A program made the translations under genes and the position numbers. From positions 124,001 through 188,000 of the forward strand of contig CP115966.1 in NCBI GenBank assembly GCA_027941995.1: 64,000 bases of DNA. Direction: 5' to 3'. This document shows positions 32,945 to 42,673 of the stretch, piece by piece. The notes below the pieces were generated by a model. That model was not told the DNA's origin. It did no database searches and worked only from the letters and a program-made list of their open reading frames with translations. The first letter of the stretch is position 1; each line of letters begins with the position of its first letter. Source of the stretch: Erythrobacteraceae bacterium WH01K (GTDB lineage: Bacteria; Pseudomonadota; Alphaproteobacteria; Sphingomonadales; Sphingomonadaceae).

Positions 32945-35116
32945 TCAGAATTCTACCGTGACCGAGCCTTTGAAGGTGCGCGGGCGGCCTTGCAGAAGGC
33001 GCGCGGTGTCGCCGGCAGCAAACGCGGAAAACGCGCTGCTCCAGTATTCGGCATCGGCCACGTTATCGACGCCCAGACGCACGGTCAGGGGCGCATCCCC
33101 GGCGGCCACTACGTAGCGCGCACCGAGGTCTACGCGCGTCCAGTCATCCAGGCCGAGGGTATTGGTGACGTTCGCCGCCTGGGCCCCCGTATGCACGACC
33201 CGGCCGGTGATTGTGAGGCCCGGCACGAATGGCAGGTCCCATTCGACATTCGCATTGGCCGTGTATTCGGGAACGCCGACAGCGTCGTTTCCTTCGTTCA
33301 GCCCACCGATCGTGTCGATTAGTTCGGCATCCACGATCGTGCCGCCCGCAATCACACGCAGGCCCGGAGCAGGTTCGCCGGATGCGAACAATTCTATCCC
33401 GCGATTGCGCTGGGTGCCGTAAGTGGCGAACAACAGTTGCGCCGGATTGTCCGGGTCGCGGTCGAATCCGGCGATGGGACGGTCGATATCGAACAGCGCC
33501 AGGCTTGCCTCCAGCCCGCCCAAGGCCACCTTGCCACCGATCTCATACTGGACCGAACGATAGGGCGAAAGCGCCTGCCCGGCATTGGTCACGGGCAATA
33601 TTGTCGCAGGGTCGGCCGGATCGGCCGCCGTGGCATTGGCGATCGCGCCGGGCTGCAGGCCCTCGATACGGTTGGCGAACAGCGAGACGCCGTCGGCCGG
33701 TTTGACCACCAGACCCACAACCGGCGTGACAGCATCCTCGTCGTACTCGCTGGTCAGGTCGCCGCCGAAATAGCTGAAGCTTTCTTGGTGGATCACCTGC
33801 AGCCGCAACCCGCCTGTCAGAAGGATCCGGTCGTCCCACACGCCGATCGTGTCGGATGCGAAGACGCTGGACAGGCGCGATTTGCTGATCGGGAAGGGAT
33901 CGTCGAGGTCGCCCCCGGTGAACAGCGGCACGTCCGACAGCGGCGCATCGAGCGGATCATAGAGGCTGCTCGCATAGCCGCTGCGGAAATCGTACGCGGT
34001 GCTGAATTCCTGCCAGGCGACGTTGCCGCCAATGTTGAATTCGTGCGTGATCGCCGCGCCGAACTTCGTGCGAAAGCCTGCTTCCACCGCCTGATTGCTC
34101 TGCTCCGCCGGGATGATCGTGGCGAAGGAATAAGCCCCGTCGCCGGTATCCCGGTCGCTCAGCGTGAAATCGCCATAGACGCCGTATTCATCGCTCTCCA
34201 GCGCGCCGGCGCTGGCATAGAGCATGGCATCGTCCGCCACGTCCCATTCGACCCGCGCGACGCCGAACAGGCTGTCGAGATCAGTGACCGTGTAGCTCGC
34301 CCCGTAATTGGTGTCGCCTTCGGGCACGTCGGGAATGCCGACATTGGTCACGACCTTGGGCCGCAACCGGTCGACGCGGATCGACTGGTAGGCGACGTCG
34401 ACGCTGGCGCGCACCGCCCCGCGGTCGAAATCGAGCGCTCCGCCCAGCACCGCGGTCCGCCGATCCTCGTCGTCGATCGACACCTCGCCATCGCGATAAG
34501 CCCCGTTAATCCGCAGCCCCAGCGCGCCATCCGCGCCGAAGCGGCGGGAGATATCGGCACTGCCGCCGACATGCCCGCTGCCGATGTAGTTCGCGGTGAC
34601 CCGGGCGAGCGGATAGTTTTCGGCGCGCTTCAATTGCAGGTTGACGCTGCCGCCGACGCCGGTCCCGCCGGGCGCGGCACCGTTCAGGAAGGCGTTCGCA
34701 CCGTTCAGCACCTGCACGCCCGAATACAGTTCGGGCGCGACGAGCTGGCGCGGAGTAATACCGTACAGGCCGTTCATGCCGACATCGTCACCGAACAATT
34801 CGAACCCGCGGATTACGAATTGTTCCGCTGCATTACCGAATGCGTAGGTGGTGCGAACGGTCGGGTCGTTCTCCAGCACCTCGCCCAGCGTCAGCGGCTG
34901 CTGGTTGGCAATCAGGCTTTCATCGAAGGTCCGCACGACGAACGGCACGTCGAGCGCGTCCTTGTTGCCCAGCGCGCCGAGATCGCCTGCCGCCGCTACT
35001 TCGGTCGCGTTGCGGCCCTGCGCGGTGACGACGATCTCCTCAGCCTGCTGGGCAGCCGCGGGGGAAGCCAGAGCCGCAGCGATGACGAAGGCAGGCAGGC
35101 GAACGGTGTGGGGCAT
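32945..35116 (-). CDS. TonB-dependent siderophore receptor
   Basis: A 723-residue outer-membrane receptor. It has signal peptide [23 protein letters not shown], the TonB box [10 protein letters not shown], a plug domain (about 45-160, [21 protein letters not shown]) and a 22-strand barrel that ends with KGSVTVEF. The start at 35116 was chosen because it begins the signal peptide. Together with the PepSY protein and the small membrane protein upstream it forms one iron-regulated operon. The substrate is probably a ferric siderophore; its identity is not known. Confidence 0.92.
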   Translation of the reverse strand: MPHTVRLPAFVIAAALASPAAAQQAEEIVVTAQGRNATEVAAAGDLGALGNKDALDVPFVVRTFDESLIANQQPLTLGEVLENDPTVRTTYAFGNAAEQFVIRGFELFGDDVGMNGLYGITPRQLVAPELYSGVQVLNGANAFLNGAAPGGTGVGGSVNLQLKRAENYPLARVTANYIGSGHVGGSADISRRFGADGALGLRINGAYRDGEVSIDDEDRRTAVLGGALDFDRGAVRASVDVAYQSIRVDRLRPKVVTNVGIPDVPEGDTNYGASYTVTDLDSLFGVARVEWDVADDAMLYASAGALESDEYGVYGDFTLSDRDTGDGAYSFATIIPAEQSNQAVEAGFRTKFGAAITHEFNIGGNVAWQEFSTAYDFRSGYASSLYDPLDAPLSDVPLFTGGDLDDPFPISKSRLSSVFASDTIGVWDDRILLTGGLRLQVIHQESFSYFGGDLTSEYDEDAVTPVVGLVVKPADGVSLFANRIEGLQPGAIANATAADPADPATILPVTNAGQALSPYRSVQYEIGGKVALGGLEASLALFDIDRPIAGFDRDPDNPAQLLFATYGTQRNRGIELFASGEPAPGLRVIAGGTIVDAELIDTIGGLNEGNDAVGVPEYTANANVEWDLPFVPGLTITGRVVHTGAQAANVTNTLGLDDWTRVDLGARYVVAAGDAPLTVRLGVDNVADAEYWSSAFSAFAAGDTARLLQGRPRTFKGSVTVEF

Positions 35117-35156
35117 TTCAGATCTTTCTTTCTTGGGGGGATGTCGGGATCGGAGG

Positions 35157-35351
35157 TCACGTGCCGCGATGGCGCAGGCTCGCCGCGAGGATGACGAGCG
35201 GCATCGCGCCGAGCAGCAGCCAGGCGGCAAGGTCGCGCCAGCCGTCACCGGTGAGGCCCAGGACGAGGCCCGCAAGGCAGGCGATACCGAGTGCCAGCGG
35301 CCACGCGAAAATGGCTGTCATGGATCGGGGGGCGGTACGTCGCACACTCAC
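35157..35351 (-). CDS. Small membrane protein of the iron-uptake operon
   Basis: A 54-64 residue protein with two hydrophobic helices (FAWPLALGIACLAGLVLGL and LAAWLLLGAMPLVILAAS). It starts either with GTG at 35351 (GTGA overlap with the PepSY stop) or ATG at 35321. Between PepSY and TonB receptor genes such small two-helix proteins are frequent in Sphingomonadales; their function is unknown. It ends about 40 bp before the receptor start. Confidence 0.65.
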   Translation of the reverse strand: MSVRRTAPRSMTAIFAWPLALGIACLAGLVLGLTGDGWRDLAAWLLLGAMPLVILAASLRHRGT

Positions 35352-36553
35352 GATGCAAACCCGCGCCGGTCGGCAAGCTGCGAACCGCGCCGGATTTCTT
35401 CCACCCGCCGGTCGACCGCGCCGGGCCGGCGCGCGAACCACAGCCAGATACCTGTCCACAGCACCCAGATCGTCGCCAATGTCAGCGCCGCCCACAGCAA
35501 TTTCAGCGGCACGCCGCCGTAATCGCCGAAATGGAGCGGCTTGGACAGCATCAATGCTTGGTTGAGTGCAGGCATGGTCCGCGCATCTGCCAGCGCGCCC
35601 GTTTCCGCGTCGACAAAGGCCGGAGTCAGCAGGTGCGAAGTCAGCGGACGGTCGCCCTGCAAGAAGATCGCATAGTGTCGTCCGCTCGACCATGCTCCGC
35701 CCGGGAAACCGATGAATTGTGGACTGCGTCCCGGTAGCGCCGCCTGCGCGCTGGCCATCGCGGTATCGAGCGAGCCGTAACGTTCAGGTGGTAGCGCGTC
35801 CTTGCTGCCGAATTCGTGCGCCATCGCGGCAACCTCGCCGTCGCGCCAGCTTTCCACCAGCGGATCTGCAAACGCATTGATCGCCCCGGTGAGGCCGATG
35901 ACGAGTGCCCATGCGAGGATGACGATGCCGACGAGATTGTGCTGGTCGAGCCGCGCGGTCCGCTTCGCCCGCCCCGCCCTGAGCGTGCCGAACGGCAACC
36001 GCCGCATGAAGGGTGCGTAGAGCACGACGCCCGATAGCAGCGCGACGACAAAGGCCACGCCCATCGCGCCAAGGAACCACATGCCCCACTGGCCGAGCAG
36101 CATGTCGGTGTGGAGTTGCAGGACGAAATCCATCACGCCGCCCGATGGGGCCGGGCCGAGCGATTCGCCGGTCGCGCGATCGAGGAACAGCAGGGTCATT
36201 TCCGAACCGGGCGCGTCGGGTGCGGGGCCCGTCGTCACAGTCAGCAGCGGGCTGTCCTGGCTGAACGCCATGAAGAGCGGCACCTCGCCCGGCCTTTCGG
36301 CGAGTGCGCGCGCCAGCATGGTGTCGAGCGGCAGGCCCGCGCCGGCCGTTTTGCCGCCCTCGCCCGCATTCGCCATCGCGGCTGAAGGCGGTCCTTCCAG
36401 GATGACCTCGTAGTCTTCGCCCAGAGCCGTATCGATCTCGTCGTGGAAAATGAGCGGCAGGCCAGTCAGGCAAAGCATCAGCAGGAAAGCCGTCGGGACG
36501 AGGCTGCTCCATTTGTGGACCAGATACCAGAACCGGATGTTGCGGCGCGTCAT
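35348..36553 (-). CDS. PepSY-domain membrane protein (siderophore-iron reductase family)
   Basis: A 401-residue protein of the PepSY-associated TM type. It has an N-terminal helix (RFWYLVHKWSSLVPTAFLLMLCLTGLPLIFH; only the H-K-W-S-S motif and later Trp/His are diagnostic) and periplasmic segments with paired histidines (QLHTDMLLGQWGMWF). More helices follow at about 165-190, 215-240 and 365-390. These proteins are thought to pass electrons for ferric reduction or release of iron from siderophores in the periplasm. It is the first gene of the operon and lies 31 bp downstream of an excellent Fur box. Confidence 0.88.
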   Translation of the reverse strand: MTRRNIRFWYLVHKWSSLVPTAFLLMLCLTGLPLIFHDEIDTALGEDYEVILEGPPSAAMANAGEGGKTAGAGLPLDTMLARALAERPGEVPLFMAFSQDSPLLTVTTGPAPDAPGSEMTLLFLDRATGESLGPAPSGGVMDFVLQLHTDMLLGQWGMWFLGAMGVAFVVALLSGVVLYAPFMRRLPFGTLRAGRAKRTARLDQHNLVGIVILAWALVIGLTGAINAFADPLVESWRDGEVAAMAHEFGSKDALPPERYGSLDTAMASAQAALPGRSPQFIGFPGGAWSSGRHYAIFLQGDRPLTSHLLTPAFVDAETGALADARTMPALNQALMLSKPLHFGDYGGVPLKLLWAALTLATIWVLWTGIWLWFARRPGAVDRRVEEIRRGSQLADRRGFAS

Positions 36554-36583
36554 GGCGCGCTAGTGATGGATCCCTCGAAAAGT

Positions 36584-36602
36584 GTCAATGATAATCATTC
36601 GC
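36584..36602. promoter_or_regulatory. Fur box
   Basis: The 19 bases around 36587-36599 contain the perfect palindrome AATGATAATCATT and match the Fur consensus GATAATGATAATCATTATC at 15 of 19 positions. It lies 31 bp upstream of the first gene of the PepSY/small protein/TonB receptor operon, where it would repress transcription when iron is available. Confidence 0.85.
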
Positions 36603-36947
36603 AATAGCATTTGATTTCAGCTTGGGTCCCGCAGGATTGATTGGCGCAGCACATTGCAGGGCGCGGGAGGCCGCGCATTCGAGCGCGGAAGCCGAGGCCG
36701 AGCGTTCCCGCAGGATTACGATTTTCCTACACGCCTCCCGCTTGCTACCGCTACCTGCGGCACCGGGCCGTAATGGCATCGTCGAAGTGTAGGAGTTGCG
36801 CGTTTTCGCGTTTGCCCCCGGCAAGGTGTCAACTTCGTTTTCGGGCGCAAGCTGTTGACGTGCCACGGGAAAAGGAGATTTCGCGCCGCGGGGCGGTGTT
36901 TACTTTGTCAACTTCGTAGCGGAGAGGGGGGGTGCTCAGCCCTCTGC
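36603..36947. other. 345-bp intergenic stretch between the iron operon and aspartokinase
   Basis: No gene is seen. The stretch includes the upstream side of the Fur promoter, a 6-bp hairpin CCGCGC-ATTCGA-GCGCGG at 36671-36688, and the 11-mer TGTCAACTTCG at 36827-36837 and 36906-36916. The second copy is close to the stop of the aspartokinase gene. No terminator with a T-run is obvious. Confidence 0.5.
36827..36916. repeat. Direct repeat TGTCAACTTCG, two copies 79 bp apart
   Basis: Identical 11-mers at 36827-36837 and 36906-36916 are followed by GT in both cases. They lie in non-coding DNA between the iron operon and the aspartokinase stop. The function is unknown. Confidence 0.35.
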
Positions 36948-38240
36948 TCAGCCTTCCTCGGGGGCGTCGAGGCCGTAGGCGGTGTGGAGGACGCGGACGG
37001 CGAGTTCGGTCTCGTCCTCGTCGATCATCACGCTGACCTTGATTTCCGACGTGCTGATCGCCTGGATGTTGATGCCGCGGTCGGACAGGCTGCGGAACAT
37101 CGTGCTGGCGACGCCTGCATGGCTCTTCATCCCCACGCCCACCACGCTGATCTTGGCGATGTGGCTGTCGGTGATGATGCGGTTGAAGCCGATGCCGCTG
37201 CGCCGGTCCTCCAGCAGGGCCTGCGCGCGCGGCAGGTCGGTCTGGGGCACGGTGAAGGTGACGTCGGTCTCGCCCTTGTCGCGGCCCACGTTCTGGATGA
37301 TCATGTCGACATTGATCGACGCGGCGGCCAGCGGTTCGAAAATCTCGGCCACGGCGCCCGGTTTGTCCGGCACGCGGGTCAGGATGATCTTGGCCTCGTT
37401 CTTGTCGTGGGCGATGCCGGTGACGTGCTGGCGTTCCATGTCGTTCCTTTCGAGGATCGCGTCCATTTCGGTGTCGGACACGATCAGCGTGCCGGGCAGG
37501 TCGTCTGCGGGAGGGGAATCGTCGTCTGTAAAGCTGGAAAGGACCTGCACGCGGACCTGTTCCTTCATGGCCAGGCCCACGCTGCGGGTCTGCAGGACCT
37601 TGGCCCCGACGCTGGCAAGTTCCAGCATCTCCTCGTAGGTCACGGCCTTCAGCTTGCGCGCGCGGGCCACGATACGGGGATCGGTGGTGTAAACGCCGTC
37701 GACATCGGTGTAGATGTCGCAGCGGTCGGCCTTCACCGCGGCGGCGACGGCCACGGCGCTGGTATCGGACCCGCCGCGGCCCAGCGTGGTGATGCGGCCT
37801 TCGGCGCTGATGCCCTGGAAACCGGGGACGACGGCGACGGAGCCTCCGGCAAGGGAGGCGAGGAGCGCATCGGCGTCGATTCCCTCGACCCGCGCCTTGG
37901 CATGCGCCTCCACCGTGCGGACGGGGAGCTGCCAGCCAAGCCAGCTGCGGGCCTTGCAGCCCATGGATTGCAGGGTCATCGCCAGAAGGCCGGACGTGAC
38001 CTGTTCCCCGCTCGCGACGACGACGTCGTATTCGGCGGGATCGTAGAGGGCATGGGCCTCGCGCGCGAAATTGACGAGGCGGTCGGTTTCGCCTGCCATG
38101 GCGGAGACAACGACCACGACCTCGTCACGCGTGCCATCGGGCTTGGGCGCGGCCTGGCGGCGCACGATCTGCGCGACGCGGCGAATGCGCTCGGTCCCCG
38201 CCATGGAGGTGCCGCCGAATTTCATCACGATGCGCGCCAA
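36948..38240 (-). CDS. lysC: Aspartokinase with two ACT domains
   Basis: About 430 residues. The kinase domain begins ARIVMKFGGTSMAGTERIRR and contains the catalytic loop LGRGGSDTSAVAVA and SGEQVTSGL. Two ACT domains follow after residue 260 (ILTRVPDKPGAVAEIF and KISVVGVGMKSHAGVAST) and are expected to bind lysine or threonine for feedback control. It phosphorylates aspartate, the first step to Lys, Thr and Met. A TTG at 38240 gives LARIVMKFGG, matching the usual start of the family (M-A-R-I-V-M-K-F-G-G); GTG 38228 or ATG 38225 are alternatives. UbiG diverges 60 bp away. Confidence 0.9.
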   Translation of the reverse strand: MARIVMKFGGTSMAGTERIRRVAQIVRRQAAPKPDGTRDEVVVVVSAMAGETDRLVNFAREAHALYDPAEYDVVVASGEQVTSGLLAMTLQSMGCKARSWLGWQLPVRTVEAHAKARVEGIDADALLASLAGGSVAVVPGFQGISAEGRITTLGRGGSDTSAVAVAAAVKADRCDIYTDVDGVYTTDPRIVARARKLKAVTYEEMLELASVGAKVLQTRSVGLAMKEQVRVQVLSSFTDDDSPPADDLPGTLIVSDTEMDAILERNDMERQHVTGIAHDKNEAKIILTRVPDKPGAVAEIFEPLAAASINVDMIIQNVGRDKGETDVTFTVPQTDLPRAQALLEDRRSGIGFNRIITDSHIAKISVVGVGMKSHAGVASTMFRSLSDRGINIQAISTSEIKVSVMIDEDETELAVRVLHTAYGLDAPEEG

Positions 38241-38302
38241 GTATCCGTCACTCCCGCTGCTCGCCCCTATCCCGGGCAGACGGGCGCTGTTACGAAGCGG
38301 GC

Positions 38303-39073
38303 ATGAGCGATGCAAGACACGAAGCGCGAAGCAATTCTACGCCGCAGGCAAATGCAGCGGCCACCATCCGCCCGGACGAGGCCGCGCATTTCGGTGCGTT
38401 GGCAGCGGAATGGTGGGATCCGAAGGGCTCCTCCGCCATGCTGCACAAGCTCAATCCGGTGCGGCTGGGCTTCGTGCGCGAGGCGATCGATACCCACCGG
38501 GGCGGCGATGTGCGCAGCCCGCGCCCGCTGGAAGGGAAACGCGCGCTGGATGTCGGCTGCGGGGCAGGCTTGCTATGCGAACCGCTGGCCCGGATGGGCG
38601 CGGCAGTGACGGGGCTCGATGCGGCGGAAGAGAATATCGTGGCGGCGCGCGCCCATGCGGCGGGCAGCGGTCTGGAGATAGACTATCGTGCGGGAGAGCT
38701 GTCGGATGCGGCGCTCGGCCAGTTCGACCTGGTGACTTCGCTAGAGGTGCTGGAGCACGTCGCCGACAAGGGCGCGTTTCTGTTGGGCCTTGCCCGGAGG
38801 CTGAAGCCGGGCGGCCTGATGGTCCTGTCCACGCCCAACCGGACAGCCGCAAGCCGTCTCCTCCTGGTCGGCGCGGCAGAAGGCACCGGCGCCATCCCCG
38901 CTGGCACGCATCACTGGGACGATTTCGTCACCCCGGAAGAACTGGAAGCGCTGCTGGCGGATACGGGCCTGCAAGTCACCGAGACACGCGGGATCGCGTG
39001 GCGACCGGGCAAGGGGCTGCACCTGTCGGACGATCTCTCGCTGAATTACATCATGAGCGTGCGCGCGGCCTAG
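38303..39073 (+). CDS. ubiG: Bifunctional 3-demethylubiquinol/2-polyprenyl-6-hydroxyphenol O-methyltransferase
   Basis: A 256-residue class I methyltransferase with the SAM-binding motif LDVGCGAGLLCEPLARMG (about 83-100), LDAAEENI for motif II and TSLEVLEHVAD (motif IV). The N-terminal EAAHFGALAAEWWDPKGSSAMLH and C-terminal LSDDLSLNYIMSVRA segments are UbiG signatures. It performs both O-methylations of ubiquinone synthesis. It ends in a CTAG overlap with the phosphodiesterase gene on the other strand. Confidence 0.93.
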   Translation: MSDARHEARSNSTPQANAAATIRPDEAAHFGALAAEWWDPKGSSAMLHKLNPVRLGFVREAIDTHRGGDVRSPRPLEGKRALDVGCGAGLLCEPLARMGAAVTGLDAAEENIVAARAHAAGSGLEIDYRAGELSDAALGQFDLVTSLEVLEHVADKGAFLLGLARRLKPGGLMVLSTPNRTAASRLLLVGAAEGTGAIPAGTHHWDDFVTPEELEALLADTGLQVTETRGIAWRPGKGLHLSDDLSLNYIMSVRAA

Positions 39074-40140
39074 CCTCCGCCCATGCAGACCGGATTGCCG
39101 GTGGGATCGGGCGAAACCATGCGCCCCGGATCATCCGTGAAGACCCCGTCAATACCACTGCTTGCGAGCGTGGCATAAAGAGATTCGTCGCAGCCCGTCT
39201 GCGCCGGGCCGCCCCGCCCCCTGAGCTGTTCGGGGAGGAAGGCGTTTTCCTTCCGCACGGTCCAGGCATGGACCAGCAGCCCCGCCTCCTTCGCGTCGGC
39301 AATGACCGGCAACGCCGTACCGGCAGGTCCGAAAAGCAGGTCGACGGGTGCCCCGATACCGTCGGCGTAGGCGGAAATCTCCGCCAGGCCCGCCGGCGAG
39401 ACCATGTCGGCATAGCTGAGGTCGCGCATGTCGGCGGGGCCGCCCTCGTCCTTCACCAGCTGGACCAGCCTGACATCCAGCATCCGGTCCAGCCGTTCCA
39501 GCGTGCCGACTTCGAAACTCTGGACGAACACGGCGTCGTCCGCATCGTCCAGCCCCGCTTCCCGCAATTCGGCCACCAGCAGATCGACCATGTCGATGCC
39601 TGCGTCCTGCAACAGGAAAGTGGGGTGCTTCAATTCGGGGTAAAGCCCGATCACACGGCCCGTCTCCGCCTCCTTTGCCCGCACCAATGTCACGATTTCC
39701 GCGAATGTGGGGATCTGGTAAAGACCGTCGAAACGGGTGTTGGAGGGACGCAGTGCGGGCAGGCGCTCCTTGGCTCGCAAGGTGCGAAGTTCGGCCAGGG
39801 TGAAATCTTCCACGAACCAGCCGGAAACCAGTTCGCCGTCGATGGTCTTGCTCCGCCGCCGGTCGCGGAATTCGTCGCGCGAGGCGACGTCCGTCGTTGC
39901 GCCGATCTCGCTCTCGTGCCGGGCGACCAGCACCATGTCCTTCGTCGCGACCAGGTCGGGTTCGATATAATCGGCCCCCTGGTCGATCGCGAGTTCGTAG
40001 GCCGCCAGCGTATGTTCAGGGCGATCCCCGCTCGCGCCGCGATGTGCAATCACCAGAAGATCATCCTGCGCCGTAGCGGGCATCGGCGCGAGGACGTATG
40101 CGGCCAGAGCCAACAGCCTTGCGGAAAGTCTCAGCACCAT
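39070..40140 (-). CDS. Periplasmic glycerophosphodiester phosphodiesterase
   Basis: A 356-residue enzyme with signal peptide (MVLRLSARLLALAAYVLAPMPATAQ). The catalytic signature is IAHRGASGDRPEHTLAAY (about 29-46), and metal ligands appear in GADYIEPDLVATKD and LYPELKHP. It splits glycerophosphodiesters from phospholipid turnover into glycerol-3-phosphate and an alcohol. The start at 40140 was chosen for the GGAG site five bases upstream; it overlaps the end of the YffB gene by 10 bp. An ATG four codons earlier is possible. Confidence 0.9.
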   Translation of the reverse strand: MVLRLSARLLALAAYVLAPMPATAQDDLLVIAHRGASGDRPEHTLAAYELAIDQGADYIEPDLVATKDMVLVARHESEIGATTDVASRDEFRDRRRSKTIDGELVSGWFVEDFTLAELRTLRAKERLPALRPSNTRFDGLYQIPTFAEIVTLVRAKEAETGRVIGLYPELKHPTFLLQDAGIDMVDLLVAELREAGLDDADDAVFVQSFEVGTLERLDRMLDVRLVQLVKDEGGPADMRDLSYADMVSPAGLAEISAYADGIGAPVDLLFGPAGTALPVIADAKEAGLLVHAWTVRKENAFLPEQLRGRGGPAQTGCDESLYATLASSGIDGVFTDDPGRMVSPDPTGNPVCMGGG

Positions 40141-40484
40141 GCGTTCTCCCATTCGCTTTCGTTGAAGCCGACCAGGATGCGGCTACCGTCTTCGTGCTGG
40201 GCAATTGGCCGCTTGATCATGCTCGGGTGTTCCACCAGCAGGTCCAGCGCCTTGTCGCGGTCCATGTCCGACTTGTCCGCGTCATCCAGCTTGCGATAGG
40301 TCGTCCCGCGCCGATTCAGCAAAGGCTCCCACCCGCATTCATCGGCCCAGCGTTCCAATCTATCGCGGTCCACGCCTTCTTTCTTGTAGTCGTGGAACGC
40401 GTAATCGATGCCGTTCGCATCGCACCATTTGCGTGCTTTCTTCACCGTGTCGCAATTGGGGATGCCGAAAAGCTGTATGGTCAT
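40131..40484 (-). CDS. ArsC/Spx-family reductase-like protein YffB
   Basis: A 117-residue thioredoxin-fold protein with the single active cysteine C11 (FGIPNCDTVKKARKW) and the YffB pattern of LLVEHPSMIKRPI and FNESEWENAW at the C-terminus. The Arg triad of true arsenate reductases is not obvious, so the YffB group (putative glutathione-dependent thiol reductase) is the better assignment. It overlaps the start of the phosphodiesterase gene. Substrate is unknown. Confidence 0.85.
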   Translation of the reverse strand: MTIQLFGIPNCDTVKKARKWCDANGIDYAFHDYKKEGVDRDRLERWADECGWEPLLNRRGTTYRKLDDADKSDMDRDKALDLLVEHPSMIKRPIAQHEDGSRILVGFNESEWENAWC

Positions 40485-40598
40485 GACTGGCACTTCTTCG
40501 CTGGAGAACATTCACACCGGGCCGGGAATGCCACAGCACCTGCATATGACAAGGTCCTTGCAAGTGCTCATATTAAGCATGGCCGAACGCACGTCTTT

Positions 40599-40913
40599 TC
40601 AGGTCGGTTCGCCCGCCTGCCAACGCCGGATATCGGGATTGTCGCAGGTCACGACGGTATATTGATCATAATAGGCATTGCGCCCACGAGCCTGCGCCCT
40701 TGCGTGGGAAGCCTGTCGCCGCCACGCAGCCGCCGCCTCCCGGCTCTCCCATTCGGATATGGCGACCACCTCCCCGTCATCCGCAGTAAAGCTCTTGAAG
40801 GACAGGAATCTCGGCTGCCCGGAGGCCTCGCGCTCCATGCGCGCGGCGTCCTCGGCATATGCCTGCGCGTCCATATCGGCGCGTTTCGTGTTGCGAAAAA
40901 CGACAAGAAACAT
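40599..40913 (-). CDS. Antibiotic-biosynthesis-monooxygenase (ABM) domain protein
   Basis: A 104-residue dimeric alpha/beta-barrel protein: MFLVVFRNTKR, central FLSFKSFTADDGEVVAISEWES and end NAYYDQYTVVTCDN. The family includes heme-degrading and small monooxygenases, as well as proteins of unknown function. The start at 40913 is preferred because GGAA lies nine bases upstream; the ATG at 40922 has poor spacing. It stands alone with no obvious operon partner. Confidence 0.82.
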   Translation of the reverse strand: MFLVVFRNTKRADMDAQAYAEDAARMEREASGQPRFLSFKSFTADDGEVVAISEWESREAAAAWRRQASHARAQARGRNAYYDQYTVVTCDNPDIRRWQAGEPT

Positions 40914-40961
40914 CGCCGGCATTTCCGTCGGCGATGCACCGGAGTCAATCGCTCCCCGCGA

Positions 40962-41312
40962 TCAGCCGGTACGGAAATTCACGATCCGGCCGTCGCTGCG
41001 GAATTCGCACAGGAATTGGTCGCGATTGCGGTCGCGGGAATCGATGCGGCCATCGACGCGCACGATGTCGCGGCTGCGCTGCTCGACCCGCTCCAGCGAA
41101 ATGCGTCCGTAACGCGACGCTTCCCTGCCGCACGCATTGGCCGCAGCCCGCTCGAAATCGTTGAGGCGGTTCGTGTCGTAACCGCCCTGCGTTCCGGCCC
41201 CGCCAAGGACCGATCCGAGCACGGCACCGATCGGATTGCCGCCATAGCCCGTGGCGCATCCGCCCAGCAGCAAGGTGGTCGTGGCAAAGGCAGTCGTCAG
41301 GATCTTTCGCAT
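40962..41312 (-). CDS. Glycine-zipper lipoprotein
   Basis: A 116-residue protein. The signal peptide MRKILTTAFATTTLLLGGC ends in a lipobox (Cys19). A glycine-zipper-like segment GGNPIGAVLGSVLGGAGTQGG follows (about 24-44, only part diagnostic), typical of Rick_17kDa/SmpA-like envelope proteins. A charged C-terminal part with Cys in NACGREAS and FLCEFRSDG may form a disulfide. It is probably an outer-membrane lipoprotein of unknown role. Confidence 0.8.
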   Translation of the reverse strand: MRKILTTAFATTTLLLGGCATGYGGNPIGAVLGSVLGGAGTQGGYDTNRLNDFERAAANACGREASRYGRISLERVEQRSRDIVRVDGRIDSRDRNRDQFLCEFRSDGRIVNFRTG

Positions 41313-41404
41313 TCCGGCTCTCCGCTTGAAACGCCTGCTTCGGCAAAGCCGCTGCGGCATGACGGTATTACGGCCGAGCTAAGGCATTGTTCCTTTGCGG
41401 GAAT

Positions 41405-41875
41405 TCACCGCGGCGACAGATGCGCGTCGGCGATAGCCACAGCCAGCGCATCTGCAGCGTCCGCTCCGGCGACCTGTACGCCGGGAAGCAGGACCTTCAG
41501 CATCGCTTGGACCTGGCGCTTGTCCGCTGCGCCGGTTCCGACGACCGATTTCTTCACCAGCCGCGCGGAATGCTCGTTCACCCTCAGCCCGCCAGCACCG
41601 CAGGCCGCCAGCACCGCGCCGCGCGCCTGCGCCAGCTTTATGGTCGACTGCGCGTTCTTGTTGGCGAAAATCTCCTCCGCCGCCGCGCGGTCGGGGCGAT
41701 GCGCAGCGACGACCGCAGCGATGGCGGAGTAAAGCTGGTCGAGCCGATCCGCCATGGGCGATTTCGGCGCGGTGGGCACCTGACCATTCGCGATATGCGC
41801 GATGCGGCTTCCCTCGATGCGGATAACGCCCCAGCCCGTGCAGCTGAGCGACGGGTCGAGGCCGAGGACGATCAC
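41405..41875 (-). CDS. ruvC: Crossover junction endodeoxyribonuclease
   Basis: A 156-residue Holliday-junction resolvase with the four RNase H-fold acidic residues: D7 (GLDPSL), E67/E68 (AAEEIF), D139 and D142 ([12 protein letters not shown]). It resolves junctions with the RuvAB motor. The GTG start at 41875 overlaps the YebC stop as GTGA. YebC followed by RuvC is a common arrangement in Alphaproteobacteria; RuvAB are not in the window. Confidence 0.95.
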   Translation of the reverse strand: MIVLGLDPSLSCTGWGVIRIEGSRIAHIANGQVPTAPKSPMADRLDQLYSAIAAVVAAHRPDRAAAEEIFANKNAQSTIKLAQARGAVLAACGAGGLRVNEHSARLVKKSVVGTGAADKRQVQAMLKVLLPGVQVAGADAADALAVAIADAHLSPR

Positions 41876-42618
41876 GCGTCCAGCTTGGCCATCACCTCGT
41901 CAGAGATTTCGTAATTGCCCCACACGGTCTGGACGTCGTCGTCATCGTCCAGCGTGTCGATCAGCTTCAGCAGCGTGCCGGCGCCCTTCTCGTCCATGTC
42001 GACGGTCAGGTTCGGTTTCCATGCAAGCTTGACTTCCTTCGCCTCGCCCAGCGACTTTTCCAGGTCGCTCGACACCTGGTGCAGGTCTTCTGCCGCCGTC
42101 CAGATCTCGTGGCCGTCTTCGCTGGAGGAAATGTCTTCCGCCCCGGCTTCCATGGCAGCTTCCAGGATCTTCTCCTCGTCGCCTGCCTCGGGCCCGTATT
42201 CGATATAGCCCAGCCGTTCGAAGCCGTGGGCAACGCTGCCCTCGGTCCCCAGATTGCCGCCATTCTTGCTGAAGGCGGTGCGCACGGCCGTGGCGGTGCG
42301 GTTGCGGTTGTCGGTCAGCGCCTCGACGATGATGGCACTACCGCCGGGGCCGTAGCCTTCGTAGCGCACTTCCTCGTAATTCTCGCCATCCGCCGCGCTC
42401 GCCTTGTCGATCGCGCGCTGGATGTTGTCCTTGGGCATGGACTGCGCCTTGGCCGTATTGATCGCCAGGCGCAGACGCGGATTCATGTCCGGATCGGGCG
42501 TGCCCATTTTCGCCGCGACCGTAATTTCGCGCGAAAGCTTGGAAAACAGGTTGGAGCGTTTCTTGTCCTGCGCACCCTTGCGGTGCATGATGTTCTTGAA
42601 TTTGGAATGGCCTGCCAT
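41872..42618 (-). CDS. YebC/PmpR-family transcriptional and translational regulator
   Basis: A 248-residue protein beginning [20 protein letters not shown], the diagnostic YebC start. It includes the three-domain structure with [18 protein letters not shown], then [18 protein letters not shown] and [16 protein letters not shown]. YebC proteins bind DNA and have been linked to control of transcription and to translation of proline-rich proteins. The start at 42618 was chosen because the longer frame extends into the divergent gene region. It is coupled to ruvC. Confidence 0.93.
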   Translation of the reverse strand: MAGHSKFKNIMHRKGAQDKKRSNLFSKLSREITVAAKMGTPDPDMNPRLRLAINTAKAQSMPKDNIQRAIDKASAADGENYEEVRYEGYGPGGSAIIVEALTDNRNRTATAVRTAFSKNGGNLGTEGSVAHGFERLGYIEYGPEAGDEEKILEAAMEAGAEDISSSEDGHEIWTAAEDLHQVSSDLEKSLGEAKEVKLAWKPNLTVDMDEKGAGTLLKLIDTLDDDDDVQTVWGNYEISDEVMAKLDA

Positions 42619-42673
42619 GGGTCGCGTGCACCGATTGTAAGTGGATGAATCTGTAAGAGGTGCGCATAGCCCC

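Noticed and set aside
36948-38315. Longer start (455 codons) of aspartokinase
   Set aside because: The first 25 codons are not conserved-looking. The TTG at 38240 gives the usual start of the family.
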